DNA of 41,834 bases from Verrucomicrobiota bacterium (GTDB taxonomy: Bacteria; Verrucomicrobiota; Verrucomicrobiia; Chthoniobacterales; JAFAMB01). The translations under genes and the position numbers were made by a program. Shown piece after piece: positions 7,553 through 15,517 of this stretch. Numbering within the stretch: position 1 is the first letter of the stretch; every line of letters begins with the position of its first letter. The notes below the pieces were generated by a model. That model worked only from the letters and a program-made list of their open reading frames with translations. It was not told where the DNA came from and did not search any database. The DNA lies in NCBI GenBank assembly GCA_019239825.1, contig JAFAZK010000146.1:1-41834 (forward strand), read 5' to 3'.

Positions 7553-9079
7553 ATGGCATCAAAGGTCTATTCTGCTGCGGTGGTCGGAGTCGATGCCTTT
7601 GAAATCGAGGTCGAAGTGCATGCCGGCTGGGGTGAAGAAGGCAAGGTTACGGTAGTTGGGTTACCCGATACGGCGGTTCGTGAAAGCAAGGACCGGGTGC
7701 GTTCAGCCATTACCAATACGGCTCTGCGTTGGCCACGCGGTAAGATCACCGTCAACCTCGCTCCAGCGACGGTTCGCAAAGAAGGTCCGAGTTTCGATCT
7801 GCCGATTGCGTTGGGCCTGCTCAAGCTAATTGACGATAACCGGATACCGGACTTGGACCCCTATTGTTTGGCTGGCGAACTCGCGCTTTCCGGTGAGCTC
7901 CGGCCGGTCCGAGGAGTGTTGGCTATTGCTCTTGAAGCGAAAAGACGCGGTCGCCAGATTCTCATCGTCCCGAAACTGAATGCCGAGGAAGCGGCTCCAG
8001 TACAGGGTTTAGCTGCTTACGGCGCTAACAGCCTTAGCGAAGTCGTCAATTTTTTGCGTGGCGAAACCGCGCTGCAGCCGGTTGCCGGCCAACCCAATTT
8101 TGTTCCCAGTAAGATCGACGATGATTTCGCTGAGGTCCACGGTCAGCAACATGTCAAACGCGCGGTCGAAGTGGCTGCTGCTGGAAACCACAATCTGCTG
8201 ATGATCGGTCCACCCGGATCCGGCAAATCAATGATCGCAAAACGATTGCCCACCATTCTACCTCCGATCACCATGGCGGAAGCAATCGAGACGACGAAAA
8301 TCCATAGCATCTGCGGAATACTAAATGGTTCACGCCAATTCGTGACCGAACGGCCGTTCCGAAGCCCGCATCATACGGTCTCAGATGCCGGCTTACTGGG
8401 AGGATCAGCTCAACCGACGCCGGGTGAAGTCAGCTTGGCTCACAACGGTGTGCTCTTCCTGGATGAATTACCCGAGTTTCACCGATCGACGTTGGAAGTA
8501 CTACGCCAACCTTTGGAGGATGGGAAAGTGACGATTTCTCGGGCCGCCGGTTCCATGACGTTTCCAGCCAGTTTCATGTTGGTTGCCGCCATGAACCCGT
8601 GTCCCTGCGGTCACTTCGGAAACCCGCGACGAGAATGCCGGTGTTCACCCAGCCAGGTTCAACGCTACCGAAGCAGGTTATCCGGTCCGTTGCTAGATCG
8701 GATCGATATCCACATTGAGGTGCCAGCCATAGAGATGAACGAGCTCACTTCAACCGCGGAAGGAGAAGGTTCGGCTGCAATCCGCGATCGGGTCAGAAGA
8801 GCACGCATGGTGCAGCAAAAGCGTTTCGCTCGAGAAGGGTTGATCCGTAACAACGGTCAAATGACCACCCGATTACTGAAGAAACATTGCCGCCTTGAAT
8901 CGGAGGGGATCGAATTGATCCGCAAAGCGGTCACCAACCTCAACCTGAGTGCGCGAGCTTATGATCGGATTCTGAAAGTCGCACGCACGATTGCAGACTT
9001 GGCAGGCGCCGATCAGATCACCGCCGAGCATCTCGGTGAGGCCGTCCAATATCGGACCTTGGATCGTGGTCTATGGTGA
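7553..9079 (+). CDS. comM: ComM/YifB-type Mg-chelatase-like AAA+ ATPase
   Basis: A 508-residue protein from the ATG at 7553; [15 protein letters not shown] is the usual start of this family, although the frame is open back to a TTG at 7487. The N-terminal Lon-substrate-like domain (about 1-160) includes [17 protein letters not shown]. Then come Walker A GPPGSGKS at 219-226 and Walker [10 protein letters not shown] with D304. After these is the family's cysteine block [18 protein letters not shown], followed by the [17 protein letters not shown] arginine-finger region. ComM is a hexameric helicase that promotes branch migration of recombining DNA during natural transformation; many non-competent bacteria also keep it. 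The gene appears complete and monocistronic, followed by a terminator-like inverted repeat. Confidence 0.95.
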   Translation: MASKVYSAAVVGVDAFEIEVEVHAGWGEEGKVTVVGLPDTAVRESKDRVRSAITNTALRWPRGKITVNLAPATVRKEGPSFDLPIALGLLKLIDDNRIPDLDPYCLAGELALSGELRPVRGVLAIALEAKRRGRQILIVPKLNAEEAAPVQGLAAYGANSLSEVVNFLRGETALQPVAGQPNFVPSKIDDDFAEVHGQQHVKRAVEVAAAGNHNLLMIGPPGSGKSMIAKRLPTILPPITMAEAIETTKIHSICGILNGSRQFVTERPFRSPHHTVSDAGLLGGSAQPTPGEVSLAHNGVLFLDELPEFHRSTLEVLRQPLEDGKVTISRAAGSMTFPASFMLVAAMNPCPCGHFGNPRRECRCSPSQVQRYRSRLSGPLLDRIDIHIEVPAIEMNELTSTAEGEGSAAIRDRVRRARMVQQKRFAREGLIRNNGQMTTRLLKKHCRLESEGIELIRKAVTNLNLSARAYDRILKVARTIADLAGADQITAEHLGEAVQYRTLDRGLW

Positions 9080-9085
9080 ACAGAC

Positions 9086-9276
9086 AAGGAGTTCGAGGAG
9101 TTGCAGGAGTTCGAGAATCGGAGCCAGAATCCAGGAGGCGCGCACAGCGAGAAATAGGCCAAGTCCTTTCTTTGAACAGGTTCGTCCCGGCCCGGAATCA
9201 GTCGCGGGTCAGGTCCTCCTGACTCCTGGATTCTGGCTCCTGGCTCCTATTCTCGAACTCCTGGAACTCCTTTTTT
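9086..9276. terminator. long inverted repeat with T-run after comM
   Basis: Arms 9086-9137 and 9223-9272 are largely complementary over about 50 bases, with a central loop of about 85 bases, and a TTTTTT run at 9271-9276 follows. Each arm is itself a degenerate 9-base tandem (GGAGTTCGA-like). It starts 7 bp after the comM stop, so it could act as a terminator, but the arms also belong to a dispersed repeat (see 10182-10211). Confidence is high for the repeat and modest for termination. Confidence 0.6.
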
Positions 9277-9316
9277 GCCTCTAGCCGAAGACGCTGGATC
9301 ATAGTAAGTCCGAATC

Positions 9317-10108
9317 ATGAAGAGACTAATGTCCGCGGGCTTGTTTGCCTTGGTTTCCCTCCTTCCCGCGTTTGCTGCGCCGGCCGAGGAGACCACCGAT
9401 CCGCTGGCCAATGCGCCAACCCAATACAGTGCTGATCTGGTTGTTACCCGTAAAGTAGGGCCGCAAACGCCAGTGAACATGAAGATCTATGTCGACGGGA
9501 ATAAGCGGCGCACTGATCAAGGCAGCGCTGCCGGGAATATTATCATTCTTCGTGGCGACCTTAGTAAGAGGTACATTTTAACTCCCAGTAATAAGACCTA
9601 CATGGAAGCAGCTTTGGACCCCAGGATGCTGGAGTCTCCGAGTGATTGGGCGAAAAGGATGGGGCTTGTGCACGAAAAGGTTGGTACCGAGGACGTTAAC
9701 GGTGAGACCTGCGATAAGTACAGTTACGCTTCGGACGCAAAGAAAATGGCGTCCGGTCAGAACAAGCCAACGATGCCGCCCACGCGAGCGATCACCGGTT
9801 TCATCTGGGTCGGCCAGAATTCTCACATGCTGCTTAAGTCTGAGAACGAAGTCACTACGGCAGAATGGAAAAACGTTAAGGTTGGACCGCCGGACGCATC
9901 GGTATTCGAATTGCCCAGTGACTATAAAAAGATAGAGGCGGGTAGACCATTCCAGATGAAGCCGCAGGAACAAAAGTCCGAGGAGCAGAAGTCGGAGGAA
10001 CAGAAATCCGGAGGTCAGAGTCCAAGTCCTGCGGTGAGCGCATCTCCAGAAGCGAGTGCATCCCCTGAGCAGAGCCCTTCCGCACAAAAATCAGACGGAG
10101 ATAAGTAA
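9317..10108 (+). CDS. secreted DUF4412-like protein with low-complexity tail
   Basis: A 263-residue exported protein. Residues 1-20 are a Sec signal peptide (MKRLMSAGLFALVSLLPAFA, with cleavage likely just after). The body (about 30-215) has the repeating strand pattern of LolA/DUF4412-like proteins: a YSADLVVT start, VNMKIYVDGNKRRTD, then TCDKYSY and TGFIWVGQNSHMLLKSE. Such proteins are thought to bind lipid or outer-membrane components in the periplasm. The C-terminal 45 residues are low complexity: EEQKSEEQKS-type repeats, then Ser/Pro/Ala-rich sequence, probably a flexible tail. There is no lipobox. The gene looks monocistronic and lies between two related spacer repeats. Confidence 0.75.
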   Translation: MKRLMSAGLFALVSLLPAFAAPAEETTDPLANAPTQYSADLVVTRKVGPQTPVNMKIYVDGNKRRTDQGSAAGNIIILRGDLSKRYILTPSNKTYMEAALDPRMLESPSDWAKRMGLVHEKVGTEDVNGETCDKYSYASDAKKMASGQNKPTMPPTRAITGFIWVGQNSHMLLKSENEVTTAEWKNVKVGPPDASVFELPSDYKKIEAGRPFQMKPQEQKSEEQKSEEQKSGGQSPSPAVSASPEASASPEQSPSAQKSDGDK

Positions 10109-10181
10109 AGGAGTCAGGAGCTAGGGCGCTCTGAGTCTCTTCGAATCCAATGTTTCGCCAAGCTTGGACCCAGGACCTGCT

Positions 10182-10211
10182 GACTCCTGGATTCTGGCTC
10201 CCGGCTCCTAC
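10182..10211. repeat. 30-bp dispersed repeat, second copy
   Basis: This block matches 9221-9250 at 28 of 30 positions (core GACTCCTGGATTCTGGCTCC) in the same orientation, on the other side of the DUF4412-like gene. A partial complement, GGAGTCAGGAGCTAGGG, lies at about 10110-10126, so this spacer also has an inverted-pair layout. Confidence 0.85.
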
Positions 10212-10240
10212 TCGCTTTGTAGCTATTCCTTAGGCAGTAT

Positions 10241-10753
10241 ATGAACGGCTCCTGCTTCACCGTCCGCCGGCTTGGGTACGCCGATGCCGATGCTTTTCGC
10301 TCGATTCGATTGGAAGGACTCCGGAACGACCCCGAGGCTTTCGGTTCAACCTTCGAAAAGGAATCAAGGGAACCGGGACATTTTTTCGTCGAGCGATTGA
10401 CTCGAAGCGCGGTATTCGGCGGGTTTTCCAAAGATCGTTTGGTTGGAGTAGCGGGCTTTTACTCTTTTGAGGACATAAAATCGAGGCACAAAGGAGTCCT
10501 CTGGGGGATGTACGTCACGCCGGAAGCGCGCGGTTCCCGACTTGCCACTTTGCTGGTTGAGGCGCTCCTGGAACATGCTGGCAATGAGGTGGAACAAGTG
10601 CAGTTAACCGTTACGGCTAGCAATGGGCGCGCCAGGCGGTTTTACCAACGAATGGGTTTCGTTCAGTACGGCCTCGAAGAAAAATCATTGAAATACAAAG
10701 GCGCGTATTTCGATGAGGTCCTGATGGTGAAGTTTCTAACCAAAAAAGGATAG
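10241..10753 (+). CDS. GNAT-family N-acetyltransferase
   Basis: A 170-residue GNAT acetyltransferase. The acetyl-CoA site is GMYVTPEARGSRLATLLVEALLEHA, with the RGSRLA turn matching the R/Q-x-x-G-x-A pyrophosphate loop. Downstream are the VQLTVTASNGRARRFYQRMGF strand-helix and the terminal Y/F-rich motif typical of RimI/PhnO-like members. It is cytoplasmic and transfers acetyl to an amine of a small molecule or protein; the substrate is unknown. The length is normal and the gene appears intact. Confidence 0.9.
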   Translation: MNGSCFTVRRLGYADADAFRSIRLEGLRNDPEAFGSTFEKESREPGHFFVERLTRSAVFGGFSKDRLVGVAGFYSFEDIKSRHKGVLWGMYVTPEARGSRLATLLVEALLEHAGNEVEQVQLTVTASNGRARRFYQRMGFVQYGLEEKSLKYKGAYFDEVLMVKFLTKKG

Positions 10754-10763
10754 CCGCAAAAAT

Positions 10764-10970
10764 CAACCGCGAATGGACGCGAATAAACACGGATAGAGTT
10801 AGGCATCCGGAAGCGGCGTCATGTAGGCAGTGAGGATCCCGAATCGTTACCTCATCAGAGCACTCGCGATTTTACGTTGGTATTTTTCGCCAATAAGCAG
10901 ACTCGCCGTCTCAACAGCGTCCATCTGTAATCGCGATCCTATTCGCGTCAATTCGTGTCCATTCGCGGTT
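10764..10970. repeat. decamer repeat, inverted pair (GCGAATGGAC family)
   Basis: The left arm (10764-10792) contains CCGCGAATGGACGCGAAT. The right arm (10941-10970) reads the complement, ATTCGTGTCCATTCGCGG. The same 10-base unit, (G/C)CGAATGGAC with variants, recurs at 12111-12142, 14635-14668, 29283-29313 and 29395-29435, in both orientations. Between the arms is about 150 bp with no coding signal. This occupies most of the spacer before the alcohol dehydrogenase gene. Confidence 0.85.
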
Positions 10971-11043
10971 TCTCAGTTTGTTCGTGTCCATTTCGCGGAT
11001 ATTTCTGTGCTTTTTGCACCTTTTTGCGGCTATTTGTTCTTCT

Positions 11044-12084
11044 ATGCTTGCGGTACGCAAAACTGCGCGTGGAATCGGGAACATTGAAGTACTCGATGTG
11101 CCGGAGCCGAAGGCCGGTGCCGGGCAGGTTGTAATCGAGGTTGATTCGTCCGGGATTTGCGGCACCGATCTGCACATTTATCTCGACGAATTTGAGACAT
11201 ATCCTCCGGTCACCATCGGCCATGAAACGGCGGGGACCGTTGTCGAGATAGGGCCAGAGGTAACCGATTGGGCCGTGGGTGACCGAGTCACGACTGAAAC
11301 CTACTTCTATACCTGTGGCGAGTGCGCACCCTGTCGCCAGGGGAGACCGAATCTGTGTCGGCGCCGTCGTTCTATCGGTTCAAAACAAGACGGGGCTTTT
11401 GCGCGTTATCTATTGACCCCGGCAGCGAACCTGCATCGGGTACCAGACGATCTGGATCTTGAAAGCGCAGCTTTGACCGAACCCTTGGCATGTACGGTGC
11501 ACGGGGTGCTAGAGACCGCCGGGGTACAAGCAGGAGATAATGTTGCCATTACCGGTCCCGGGCCGATTGGTTTGCTGGCGTTACAGCTGGCGAAAGTGGC
11601 GGGTGCTACCGTCGCGATGATTGGTACCAACCAAGATGCCGAGCGCCTTAAGTTGGCTCGACAACTTGGAGCTGACCACAGCATCAATGTGCAAGAAGTA
11701 CAGAACGTAATCGAAGCGGTGACAGATGCGTTCAAAGCGGATGGTGCCGATTTGGTCATCGAATGTTCCGGCGCGGCCCCTGCCGCTAAAACCTTGTTAG
11801 ATGTGGCCCGCCGAGGTGGCCGTTTTTGTCAGATGGGCCTTTACGGCAAGCCCATTTTGCTCGACCAGGATGCCGTCTGTTACAAAGAGCTCGTGGTTAC
11901 CGGTACCAACGCCAGTGTGACTACTGCCTGGACTAGAGCACTCAAGTTACTTTCCGAAAAGAAAGTGAACGCCCAAGGATTGATCACCCATCGTTTCCCG
12001 ATCGAGCACTGGGATAAGGCACTCGAAGTCGTGAAGGGAAAGGAAGGGGTAAAAGTGGTACTCAAACCGAGCGGCGGAGCGTGA
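11044..12084 (+). CDS. zinc-dependent medium-chain alcohol/polyol dehydrogenase
   Basis: A 346-residue MDR-family dehydrogenase from the ATG at 11044; an upstream frame to 10978 reads only repeat sequence. The catalytic zinc ligands appear as C39 (GICGTD) and H60-E61 (GHE). The structural zinc site is the four-Cys cluster C91, C94, C97, C105. The NAD(P)-binding turn is GPGPIG. The pattern is that of threonine, sorbitol and related polyol dehydrogenases, which oxidise a secondary alcohol using NAD in the cytoplasm. A sugar or polyol substrate would agree with the transporters elsewhere, but it is not adjacent to them. There is no clear Shine-Dalgarno. Complete length. Confidence 0.9.
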   Translation: MLAVRKTARGIGNIEVLDVPEPKAGAGQVVIEVDSSGICGTDLHIYLDEFETYPPVTIGHETAGTVVEIGPEVTDWAVGDRVTTETYFYTCGECAPCRQGRPNLCRRRRSIGSKQDGAFARYLLTPAANLHRVPDDLDLESAALTEPLACTVHGVLETAGVQAGDNVAITGPGPIGLLALQLAKVAGATVAMIGTNQDAERLKLARQLGADHSINVQEVQNVIEAVTDAFKADGADLVIECSGAAPAAKTLLDVARRGGRFCQMGLYGKPILLDQDAVCYKELVVTGTNASVTTAWTRALKLLSEKKVNAQGLITHRFPIEHWDKALEVVKGKEGVKVVLKPSGGA

Positions 12085-12110
12085 CAAGCATAGTCGGGAA
12101 AAACCAACAG

Positions 12111-12142
12111 AAACCGCGAATGGACACGAACAAACTCGAATT
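12111..12142. repeat. decamer repeat, single arm
   Basis: AAACCGCGAATGGACACGAA followed by degenerate copies, the same family as at 10764 and 29283. It is 27 bp after the dehydrogenase stop and has no facing partner nearby. Confidence 0.8.
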
Positions 12143-12279
12143 AGACAATTTCTGAGGAACCTTTGCCCCGCTAGACACTCGGTTACCTTGAGCCGTAACA
12201 GTTCGGAGGTCGCGTAGAACGCGCGCTCCTTACCATACTCTATACCGGGCAACGCGGTTAGTTTGAGGCCAAGGCCCAA

Positions 12280-12566
12280 CTGGAGGGGAGCCGCTTTGAA
12301 GCGTGCCTAAAGACCTGGTGGTATTCTTTCCAGAGCGAGGAAGACCGAATACGGTGCTAAACAAGCGGCTTCCGGGAATTACTGCACGCCACGTTTTGTC
12401 CACCGTTTCGGCTGGAGATCATTAATCCGCTTAATGTTACCCGCAGAACAAACACGCGTTGAAACGTTCCCGGGAGCCGCCTGTTTAAAAAGATTTGTGG
12501 TCCTCCACACGCCGAGACGGATATCGCTGGGTCTATTGAGTCCGATCCAAAGCGGCTCCCCTCCAG
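12280..12566. mobile_element. MITE-like element, family 1, copy A (287 bp)
   Basis: Perfect 19-bp terminal inverted repeats: CTGGAGGGGAGCCGCTTTG at 12280-12298 and its complement at 12548-12566 (20 bp with the next base). Internally, CAAGCGGCTTCCGGGAATT begins 82 bases from the left end, and CGGGAGCCGCCTG begins 95 bases before the right end. Each internal block can pair with its nearer terminus, giving two back-to-back hairpins. There is no open frame for a transposase. Copy B at 18524-18826 shares all four blocks at the same spacing, with diverged sequence between them. I see no clear target duplication. It ends 8 bp before the lysE-like stop codon. Confidence 0.75.
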
Positions 12567-12573
12567 TGCTCCT

Positions 12574-13179
12574 TCACTTCGCCGCCACTCGCGCTGCAGC
12601 ACCTAGCATCGCCACCCCGCTGACCCTGTTCACGATTCGGGTTGCACTTGGGCTGTTTAACAATGGCCGGGCGCGTGCCGCCAGCATCGACAACAGCAAA
12701 TAGATAACCGCGTCAGACAACATGAAGATTGGTCCCAAAACAGCAAGCTGCAGCGCAATCGGACGGGACGGGTCCAGGAACTGGGGCAGCAAAGCTGCCA
12801 GGAACAACAAGAGTTTTGGGTTTGCTAGTTGAACGGTTAACGCCGTTACAAATGAAGATCGGCCTGAGACTGATCGACCGTTCGCGGCGATTAAACTATT
12901 ACTGGGAAAAAACAGCGACCGCGCCCCGAGGTAAACCAGGTAAATGATCCCGAGCCATTTAATCATCGTAAAGGTCCAGAACGATGTCGCCAGCAGCGAA
13001 CCCAGCCCCACTGCGGTCAGAAAGAAGTAAACGGCGTCACCGATTACGATGCCGGCCGTAGCATACGCCCCGGGCTTAAACCCACGGCGTAAAGCTGTGT
13101 TTAGTACCACGATAAAAGCAGGACCGGGCACTAAGGTGACGACCAGCGCGACTAAGGCGAAGTTTAGCCAGGTATTCAT
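12574..13179 (-). CDS. LysE/RhtB-family amino acid exporter
   Basis: A 201-residue inner-membrane protein with six predicted hydrophobic segments. The family opening is present: NFALVALVVTLVPGPAFIVVLNTALRRG, where the P-G-P in the first segment is diagnostic of LysE/RhtB, and GAYATAGIVIGDAVYFFL in segment 2. QLANPKLLLFLAALLPQFL marks segment 4. The family exports amino acids or homoserine-lactone-like metabolites by proton exchange; the substrate is not predictable here. Length is normal (about 205). It stands alone and its 3' end abuts a MITE-like element. Confidence 0.9.
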   Translation of the reverse strand: MNTWLNFALVALVVTLVPGPAFIVVLNTALRRGFKPGAYATAGIVIGDAVYFFLTAVGLGSLLATSFWTFTMIKWLGIIYLVYLGARSLFFPSNSLIAANGRSVSGRSSFVTALTVQLANPKLLLFLAALLPQFLDPSRPIALQLAVLGPIFMLSDAVIYLLLSMLAARARPLLNSPSATRIVNRVSGVAMLGAAARVAAK

Positions 13180-13304
13180 CGGTGAAAGAGAAGTGAGAAG
13201 TGATTGGTGGCCGATTGTCCTATAGGGCTGCGTACGAGGTCGGTCAATTATGCCTCAGTTTGCTCGGGGTCTGGAGAGAAGTGCCGGTGCTTTAGTTGCG
13301 GGCG

Positions 13305-14021
13305 CTATATAGAGAGGTGGACTGGCGGAATAACGTTGGAGAAATCGACGGATATTCGGAAAGGGTCGCCGGCTGGACCGGATCGAGTAATGACGCTTTG
13401 GTCCTCATTGACGAATTTCGAAAGAGCCAAGACTAACTTTCCGATGGCGTGGCGATCGAAGACAAAGCCTTGCATGCGGACAGTAGACTCTCCGTCCTTA
13501 ATCATATGATCGATCACCGCATCGATATCGCCTCGGTGCACATCGATAGGTCCGATTGGTTTGAAGCCGGCATCGAGGAGTGCATGGAGTGGAGCGCCGT
13601 TGCCGTCTATTACATGAGCGAGATACTCTTCGTCGGGGCTATCTCGACCACTTTCCCTGATGGCATAAACCATCATAATTTTCACTAAGAGCGCCGCGAG
13701 CCCGAAGCCGCGTGCGCCTGGGTGGAACAGCAGGCCGCCTACCTCCGCTTCCTGCGCCGATCCAGAGGCCATTTGAATGACGCCAGTGCCAATAATGTTG
13801 TCGGTTGTCCGATTGAGGACATGAAACAATCGGCGCTCCCGAGCGGCATCGAGGAAAGCATGCACTGGGCGATCAGCGAGTGTACCTTCATTCAGCGCCT
13901 CGATGAAAGTGAAGGGGATTCGGTACTCGGCCTCCTCTGTCAGCCTGAAATCAATCTTGTCCTGATCTCTAATGACGGGCGGTCTATTCACCGGCATGTC
14001 GCCGACTTTTACCGATTCCAA
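13305..14021 (-). CDS. GNAT-like acyltransferase family protein
   Basis: A 238-residue cytoplasmic protein with a GNAT-like core. NIIGTGVIQMASGS is followed by EVGGLLFHPGARGFGLAALLVKIMMVYAI, which matches the acetyl-CoA loop (R-G-F-G-L-A) and helix. YLAHVIDGNGAPLHALLDAGFKPIG gives the later strand-helix with a conserved Asn-type position. The layout resembles larger arginine succinyltransferase-like or RimJ-like members more than small GNATs. A C-terminal extension of about 60 residues has no recognised domain. The substrate is unknown. It is close to, but not overlapping, the upstream Nudix gene (62 bp), so the two may be co-transcribed. Confidence 0.7.
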   Translation of the reverse strand: MESVKVGDMPVNRPPVIRDQDKIDFRLTEEAEYRIPFTFIEALNEGTLADRPVHAFLDAARERRLFHVLNRTTDNIIGTGVIQMASGSAQEAEVGGLLFHPGARGFGLAALLVKIMMVYAIRESGRDSPDEEYLAHVIDGNGAPLHALLDAGFKPIGPIDVHRGDIDAVIDHMIKDGESTVRMQGFVFDRHAIGKLVLALSKFVNEDQSVITRSGPAGDPFRISVDFSNVIPPVHLSI

Positions 14022-14083
14022 GCGGGCATGCGAGCAAAAGACGCTGAAGCATTAAGAACATCGGTTCGGATCGTACCTTTGTC

Positions 14084-14557
14084 TTAGCGATCTCCGATAA
14101 CGAGCGCGAATCGGTCCAAGAGTGGCAGTTCCGCTGGCAACATCTTTCGCCGCGCAGTAGAGAGATCGAAGAACTCAGCGCGATCGATTTCCGGGAATTC
14201 CTGTTTCCGACCTGACTTTGGCGGCCATTCGAGCTCGAAAGTATTACTACGGATTTGCGCAGGATCGCAGTCTCCCTGAAAAGCCCAAGCGTGAACGGTT
14301 TTGCCGGACTTATGTTTGACTTGCCCCAAACCAAGGAACGGTTCGATCGGGACCAGCCCGGTTTCTTCGGTGAATTCACGGATAGCGGCCGCTAACAACT
14401 CTTCGCCCTCTTCCACTTCGCCTTTGGGGATCATCCACGCTCCGTCATCTTTGTTTTTCCAAAATGGACCCCCAGGGTGCGTCAGCAAGACTTCTAAGGA
14501 AGGTCGTGGCGCGGTTCGACCACGGTACATCAGCAAGCCGGCGCTAATCTTTGGCAT
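14084..14557 (-). CDS. Nudix hydrolase
   Basis: A 157-residue Nudix hydrolase. The complete Nudix box begins at G46 and fits G-x5-E-x7-R-E-U-x-E-E-x-G-U: GEVEEGEE, then the REFTEETGL helix at 60-68, with R60-E61 and E64-E65. The metal-binding glutamates are intact. The N-terminus (SAGLLMYRGR, EVLLTHPGGPFW) and the KSGKTVHAWAFQG segment resemble the Nudix proteins often annotated as NTP pyrophosphohydrolases. It would hydrolyse a nucleoside diphosphate-linked compound; the exact substrate is unknown. It lies upstream of the GNAT-like gene on the same strand. Confidence 0.93.
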   Translation of the reverse strand: MPKISAGLLMYRGRTAPRPSLEVLLTHPGGPFWKNKDDGAWMIPKGEVEEGEELLAAAIREFTEETGLVPIEPFLGLGQVKHKSGKTVHAWAFQGDCDPAQIRSNTFELEWPPKSGRKQEFPEIDRAEFFDLSTARRKMLPAELPLLDRFALVIGDR

Positions 14558-14632
14558 AAGGAGGCAAAGCCAAAACGTACCAAACTATGAGAAGATTAAA
14601 AAGCAGGTCTGAGCCATGAACAAAGACAAGAA

Positions 14633-15283
14633 TTATTCGTGTCCATTCGCGTCCATTCGCGGTTGATTCTTAGCGAACCCGAACCTCAACGGAAGGACGA
14701 CGGACACCAGTGCGATGAGAATGATTGCTGCGTACGAGATAAGCGCCAACGAACGGGCCGTTATTAGAACGATCGCGGCGCATTTGAGAGCGATCGTAAG
14801 TGTTACCGCGTAGATCCAAATGGAAACGCGGCTGGGAGTAACCAAACTGCAGTACAATGCGAATCCGATTGCCGGGATTGTTAAATAGCCTCCGAACAGG
14901 CCGAACGTGGCAGCCAGGCGAAATTCCTCCGGCACGATAACCATTGCCCACGCCGCTGCGATAACGCCTTCGACTAAGACACCAAAAATTGCGGCGGCCG
15001 CGAGCCCCCAGAATTTTCGATCTCGCGGAATCTTCAATAACCCAAGGCCAACGATGATGGCCAAGCCAAGTTGCACCAAGCTTTCCAGAAGGAACAATCC
15101 TGGCCACAACTTTTCCTCTACGAAGGTGGTATAGTTGAACCGGTCGACAACCCAAAACCGGAAAGCGAGCGCAGTCAAGGCATTGAGCCAGATCCAAATT
15201 TGGCAGACCCCGGCGAAAAGCCACGCCTCTTTCGTCTGCTGATGCTCTCGTGCAAAATGGGCGACTAACGGGTCACCTGGCAT
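14633..15283 (-). CDS. multi-pass membrane protein of unknown function
   Basis: A 216-residue integral membrane protein with about six hydrophobic segments after a polar N-terminus (PGDPLVAHFAREHQQTKEA). Segments lie near residues 22-42, 60-80, 92-115, 122-147, 152-172 and 178-198. I do not recognise a family. The final residues (about NQPRMDANGHE) and the stop codon are encoded by the decamer repeat at 14635-14668, so the gene's natural 3' end has been replaced or extended by repeat sequence. The ATG lies in the loop of a GGTCACC/GGTGACC hairpin (15271-15290). Confidence 0.7.
   Translation of the reverse strand: MPGDPLVAHFAREHQQTKEAWLFAGVCQIWIWLNALTALAFRFWVVDRFNYTTFVEEKLWPGLFLLESLVQLGLAIIVGLGLLKIPRDRKFWGLAAAAIFGVLVEGVIAAAWAMVIVPEEFRLAATFGLFGGYLTIPAIGFALYCSLVTPSRVSIWIYAVTLTIALKCAAIVLITARSLALISYAAIILIALVSVVLPLRFGFAKNQPRMDANGHE
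14635..14668. repeat. decamer repeat inside the 3' end of a gene
   Basis: ATTCGTGTCCATTCGCGTCC then ATTCGCGGTTGATT: the same decamer family as at 10764 and 29395. It encodes the last residues of the membrane protein on the minus strand and abuts its TAA (14633-14635). Confidence 0.85.
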
Positions 15284-15290
15284 GGTGACC
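15271..15290 (-). promoter_or_regulatory. hairpin presenting a start codon in its loop
   Basis: On the minus strand GGTCACC, then ATGCCA, then GGTGACC: perfect 7-bp arms with the start codon of the membrane-protein gene as the first three loop bases. It would cover the ribosome-binding region in the mRNA. It could be a translational control element or a DNA-binding dyad, or it could be fortuitous. Confidence 0.4.
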
Positions 15291-15366
15291 TGAGGTATAA
15301 CGGAATCTTAACGCGAACGAAGCCCGAAATCTCTGAAAGGCCCCAAAAAGGGTCTAGGTCACCTCC

Positions 15367-15516
15367 AATCGTGCTCGTGCTCGTCCTCGTGCTCGAAAAG
15401 CCGCTTTCTTCCCATGGTTATCGAAACTCCCCAGCGTAACTTTTACCGCTAGCTGGAGCCGTCGTAACACACACCACAGAGTCGGCCCGAGCGCGAGGTC
15501 GAGCCCGAGCACGATT
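15367..15516. repeat. hexamer-array inverted pair (GCTCGT type)
   Basis: Arms 15367-15395 and 15488-15516 (29 bases each) are complementary at 26 positions. All three mismatches fall at the variable base of the CTCGNG-type hexamer unit. The right arm ends 2 bp before the stop of the hydroxyacid dehydrogenase gene (minus strand). The whole 15284-15517 spacer shows no coding signal. Confidence 0.85.
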
Positions 15517-15517
15517 T

